Source: CAYYFV01 sp964451705 | Lineage (GTDB): Bacteria; Patescibacteriota; Gracilibacteria; UBA1369; GCA-2718715 | Assembly: GCA_964451705.1 (NCBI GenBank) | Contig: CAYVIV010000022.1 | Span: 1 to 15,156, forward strand | Reading direction: 5' to 3' | DNA length: 15,156 bases | Shown: positions 13,801 through 15,156 of the stretch, in pieces | How positions within the stretch are numbered: position 1 is the first letter of the stretch | Layout of the letters: every line of letters begins with the position of its first letter | Position numbers and translations under genes: made by a program | The notes under the pieces: model-generated | The model's database searches: none | Seen by the model: only the letters and a program-made list of their open reading frames with translations | What the model was told of the DNA's origin: nothing

Positions 13801-14940
13801 ATTTAAATAGTCTCTTCTATAAGTTTGGAGCATAAATTTAAACTTTGGCGTATAAAAAGGTCCAGTTGCTGTTATTTTACCAGTTTCTTTATCATAACTC
13901 ATGGCTACGTTAACTCTATCCGAAAGATATCTTGTATATTGATTCATTCTTCCCCCCCCCATTTTATCTATGATAACACGTGGATCTTTAGATTGAGCAC
14001 GACAAGTTGCAAACAATTCATAAATTTGATCACACATATTCTGATCTAACGTGTTAGGTAAACTAAACTCTTCTTGCGTAAATTCCCCATAACTAAACGT
14101 AATAGAAGCAGGTGGAGTGTCTAAATTAATTTCTGTCTCACCTATTTTAAAGATTATATTAGGTGGATCCCCAGTTATAGTAAGATCACCTGGGCTGCTA
14201 GAATTGTTAAGATACTGCATTAAATTATTCATCTTATTGTACTCTAATGACTCTGTCTTCTTACCATCTACGATTTCATAAGTTTTATTTATTGGTGGAT
14301 TAATAAAACTCCAAGCTTGTGAAACCCTTCCTAAATCACCTTTAGAAATTTGTAAATGATTTATATTATTAAAAAAACCTGGTCTAAAACTCACTCCATT
14401 ATTCAAATATGCATCCACCAAACCGACAAAAGGAGCTTGCTGATTAACTTCAGAGTGAAAAAATATTTGTATTTGAGGCCGTAATTCAGACAGAGCCTTT
14501 AATAATCTTGCATTTTGTGTGAAATAATTTGTCGAAGCATTTACACTAATACTATTAACAAACAATTCGTTTACAATCTCATTAGAAAGGGTTTCGTTAC
14601 CAGCACTACCAGTTTTAGTAATCTTGAGCTTCTTACAAATAGCAAAAAACTTAAGTCTTTGAAAATTATCATTTAAATCAGATAGATACTGTAAATGAGT
14701 TAATTCTTCTCTAGAATCGATAGCTTCTAAATCATTTCCATCTAAACTTTGTAATAACTCGAATTGCAATTGGTCAACAAATGCTACTGGATCTTCTTGG
14801 CTTGATATTGTATCCAAAGCTTTGTCAAACAATTCATTAACTTGTTTCTCTAAAACATTCTGGTCTTCAGCAGATTCAATTTTTTCTTGAATATCTGATG
14901 ATAATTTATCGATATTTTCCCGACTATATCTTCCATCCAT
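10810..14940 (-). CDS. Very large orphan protein (1,376 aa), AT-rich gene
   Basis: I do not recognise this protein. The first ~110 residues are acidic and helical (SSDIQEKIESAEDQNVLEKQ). The next ~500 are mixed, with many Asn, Phe and Tyr. An acidic loop follows (DPDTDDNIEVAAEDNEEV, about 640-675), and a Pro/Glu/Thr linker lies about 895-930. The remainder is mixed, ending IDAIKVASVR. No signal peptide, membrane helix or enzyme motif is visible, so a cytoplasmic or non-classically exported structural protein is as likely as an enzyme. By eye the base composition is clearly AT-richer than all flanking genes, and A/T-ending codons dominate, suggesting transfer from elsewhere. A 9-G run near residue 327 and an 11-A run near residue 978 lie in the coding strand. 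The gene has its own promoter, a short leader of about 20 bases without a Shine-Dalgarno site, and a TAG stop 23 bases before HIT. Confidence 0.85.
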   Translation of the reverse strand: MDGRYSRENIDKLSSDIQEKIESAEDQNVLEKQVNELFDKALDTISSQEDPVAFVDQLQFELLQSLDGNDLEAIDSREELTHLQYLSDLNDNFQRLKFFAICKKLKITKTGSAGNETLSNEIVNELFVNSISVNASTNYFTQNARLLKALSELRPQIQIFFHSEVNQQAPFVGLVDAYLNNGVSFRPGFFNNINHLQISKGDLGRVSQAWSFINPPINKTYEIVDGKKTESLEYNKMNNLMQYLNNSSSPGDLTITGDPPNIIFKIGETEINLDTPPASITFSYGEFTQEEFSLPNTLDQNMCDQIYELFATCRAQSKDPRVIIDKMGGGRMNQYTRYLSDRVNVAMSYDKETGKITATGPFYTPKFKFMLQTYRRDYLNARGARVVDSISFYAADISEHTNGSFGVSILQRSGVYSDNVYGGLATFSQLAHRGQYQPRYMMNVPFSTRPLKHVQREAFRKYAQDQLGYDPSRNSIKIDEPVMVRAASGTINIQRENEADMSLNIRNTQLYPSLNLSNVHLTEGDFNSETGIVKVGRFEFVKLDTFKSFMKNRTSVLNKTIHAGIISFIKGLDKDVATEEIRDDLLEEVAEALYSYLENINKLDGFSTIDVDETDFEALKAKFTALSLADIVTDPDTDDNIEVAAEDNEEVSSQAFDVARYERANLRVRVLQTTVNGYLIYTETSTGGTYELKSYDRNQTPPTKPVLMDDTTRKFVAPGALVLPKNNNRRVLVQSTSLPEGVEYNFGSRTLTLSHSTQESPLDLLREYMASLSTSKMMFPRDMTLKIQGRRGQFTSRVLELLTSQTFTKLPPMKVEITWPSKKLTLDNLKKISKMENILEIKWKIKGKALRGIKEDAVRTLNAGNTLPTKVSLSGISGSGSSQFKTLTLTRPPNAEETAVNTQEQAVPEVPSLQTTEQSPLDNLEIPEYIGPAATFREKGKRVEITNAGGLTSELITKVLEQNPKVLCVDLLTPRIIKKKIKYISNNSDKLSQLKNIQFHVKKELDSQSFLEYAFIADKFKGFKILSAAKSSYKSVTKALARRFKITRYTRLYRLVAYKELNNYSQKFFMGFTKNGWNYVGIFEVLRSINQVSGMDQDLAFELAGFRAYDQSRHSNGTFNRSEPSRLKDHEAFMARLFNDQSQNDFVRQYRKVPRLTTLYSKLGISRPTQDKTIFFDIGPGIAPAVPSRRAAVTTQEIAERFRGMQTIALDLPINVNIYFGNNTTGYKVTSQQRDQFESHTNLDLIGGDGVLSLKTQYENSDNMSRPYPDRERPSLDQKELVVLRSANAVDLYCDWPSNQNALQKIASDFKDQAVIYFYNKTIIYKAKGESTWHRFGEFSDRGHMHVGSVKAYDKRYPLSSQIPYTIDAIKVASVR
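12000..12010 (-). repeat. 11-A homopolymer in the 1,376-aa gene
   Basis: Eleven A in the coding strand encode part of IIKKKIKYI. Runs of this length slip during replication and transcription; here a change of one base would truncate the last ~400 residues. Confidence 0.85.
13952..13960 (-). repeat. 9-G homopolymer in the 1,376-aa gene
   Basis: Nine G in the coding strand encode MGGG near residue 327. It stands out in an AT-rich gene. Adding one base gives a TAG about 12 codons later, and losing one gives a TGA within three codons, so either slip would switch the protein off. Confidence 0.85.
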
Positions 14941-14966
14941 TTTTAAATACTTAGATTTATCTTGTT

Positions 14967-14995
14967 ATTATACAGTATTTTATAAAAACAATCAA
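14967..14995 (-). promoter_or_regulatory. Sigma70 promoter of the 1,376-aa gene
   Basis: On the minus strand TTGATT (14990-14995) and a perfect TATAAT (14967-14972) are separated by exactly 17 bases. Transcription should begin near 14960, leaving about 20 bases before ATG14940. This makes the gene independent of the HIT copy upstream. Confidence 0.8.
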
Positions 14996-15024
14996 GCTAA
15001 CAAAGTCTCATCTGAATCTATGTG

Positions 15025-15156
15025 ATCAATGCGCAAGCACCCCTTAGTCTTGGTTCTGCAAATATTCTCTGAGCTTTTGGGCGTAAGGTAGTCTTTCCTC
15101 CGGAGTGGTAGCTCTTTGATCGAGTTTATATAGCCGATCGTTTTCGTAGCGTGGAA
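15025..15156 (-). repeat. HIT-gene 3' repeat, copy 2
   Basis: This is the partner of 10372-10503, with seven mismatches in 132 bp. It continues to the window edge, so the full repeat is longer. Confidence 0.9.
15044..15156 (-). CDS. Second HIT-family gene, 3' part only
   Basis: The last 37 codons and stop of a HIT gene enter from the window edge, beginning with the FPRY that directly follows the triad in the first copy. Four of 113 coding bases differ from the copy at 10391-10786, and only one residue changes (Ser to Asn, three from the end). Low divergence with mostly silent changes suggests that both copies are or were functional. It ends about 100 bases before the 1,376-aa gene, whose promoter lies in that gap. 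Whether the 5' part is intact cannot be seen. Confidence 0.88.
   Translation of the reverse strand, partial: PRYENDRLYKLDQRATTPEERLPYAQKLREYLQNQD

Noticed and set aside
13825..14049. Plus-strand frames opposite the 1,376-aa gene (11972-12295, 12335-12529, 12914-13156, 13825-14049)
   Set aside because: Short, motif-less and fully antisense to one long continuous frame with its own promoter.
10810..15156. HIT copies as ends of an insertion sequence or transposon
   Set aside because: No transposase, no terminal inverted repeats, and the copies are direct repeats of ordinary coding sequence.

Overview
The window is bacterial DNA of moderate to low GC. It holds one tRNA gene, a handful of recognisable small enzymes, and several large coding regions that I cannot assign to a family. 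The standard code fits: the coding frames stay open over roughly 4,000 codons, and the stops are mostly TAA and TAG with one TGA. The sigma70-type promoters, the CCA-encoding tRNA and the few Shine-Dalgarno sites are bacterial. Large orphan proteins with Pro/Thr/Gln-rich linkers beside small nucleotide-handling enzymes would fit a reduced or host-associated lineage such as Patescibacteria. That placement is a guess; no taxonomic marker is present. The 100-N run flanked by identical 55-mers points to a short-read scaffold.

Layout. Positions 1-45 may hold the tail of an upstream plus-strand gene, and 284-640 (+) encodes an ASCH-domain protein. Everything after that is on the minus strand. From 4438 down to about 731 lies one large gene that is currently broken. 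It has an N-terminal part with three in-frame ~135-residue repeats, the N gap at 2775-2874, a fourth diverged repeat, a Pro-rich linker and a PD-(D/E)XK nuclease-like domain. Its 3' end appears frameshifted twice. Collapsing the 55-bp duplication at the gap gives a single 1,091-residue frame, and repairing both frameshifts would give about 1,184 residues. Upstream of it are a Nudix hydrolase (4669-5286) and tRNA-Val(GAC) (5318-5394).

At 5690-8910 two orphan proteins (575 and 485 aa) form a probable operon behind a good promoter at 9003-9031. Next come a FlaR-like P-loop kinase and a histidine phosphatase, one base apart, then a HIT-family hydrolase. At 10810-14940 there is a 1,376-aa orphan that is visibly more AT-rich than its neighbours, has its own near-consensus promoter, and contains a 9-G and an 11-A tract. 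The window ends inside a second copy of the HIT gene, about 95% identical to the first over 132 bp, so the large orphan lies between two HIT genes.

Nudix, HIT, histidine phosphatase and FlaR-like kinase suggest nucleotide or phosphoester housekeeping. The orphans are the accessory content. The most useful leads are the reconstructed repeat/nuclease protein, the HIT-flanked large gene with its homopolymer tracts, and the two-gene orphan operon.
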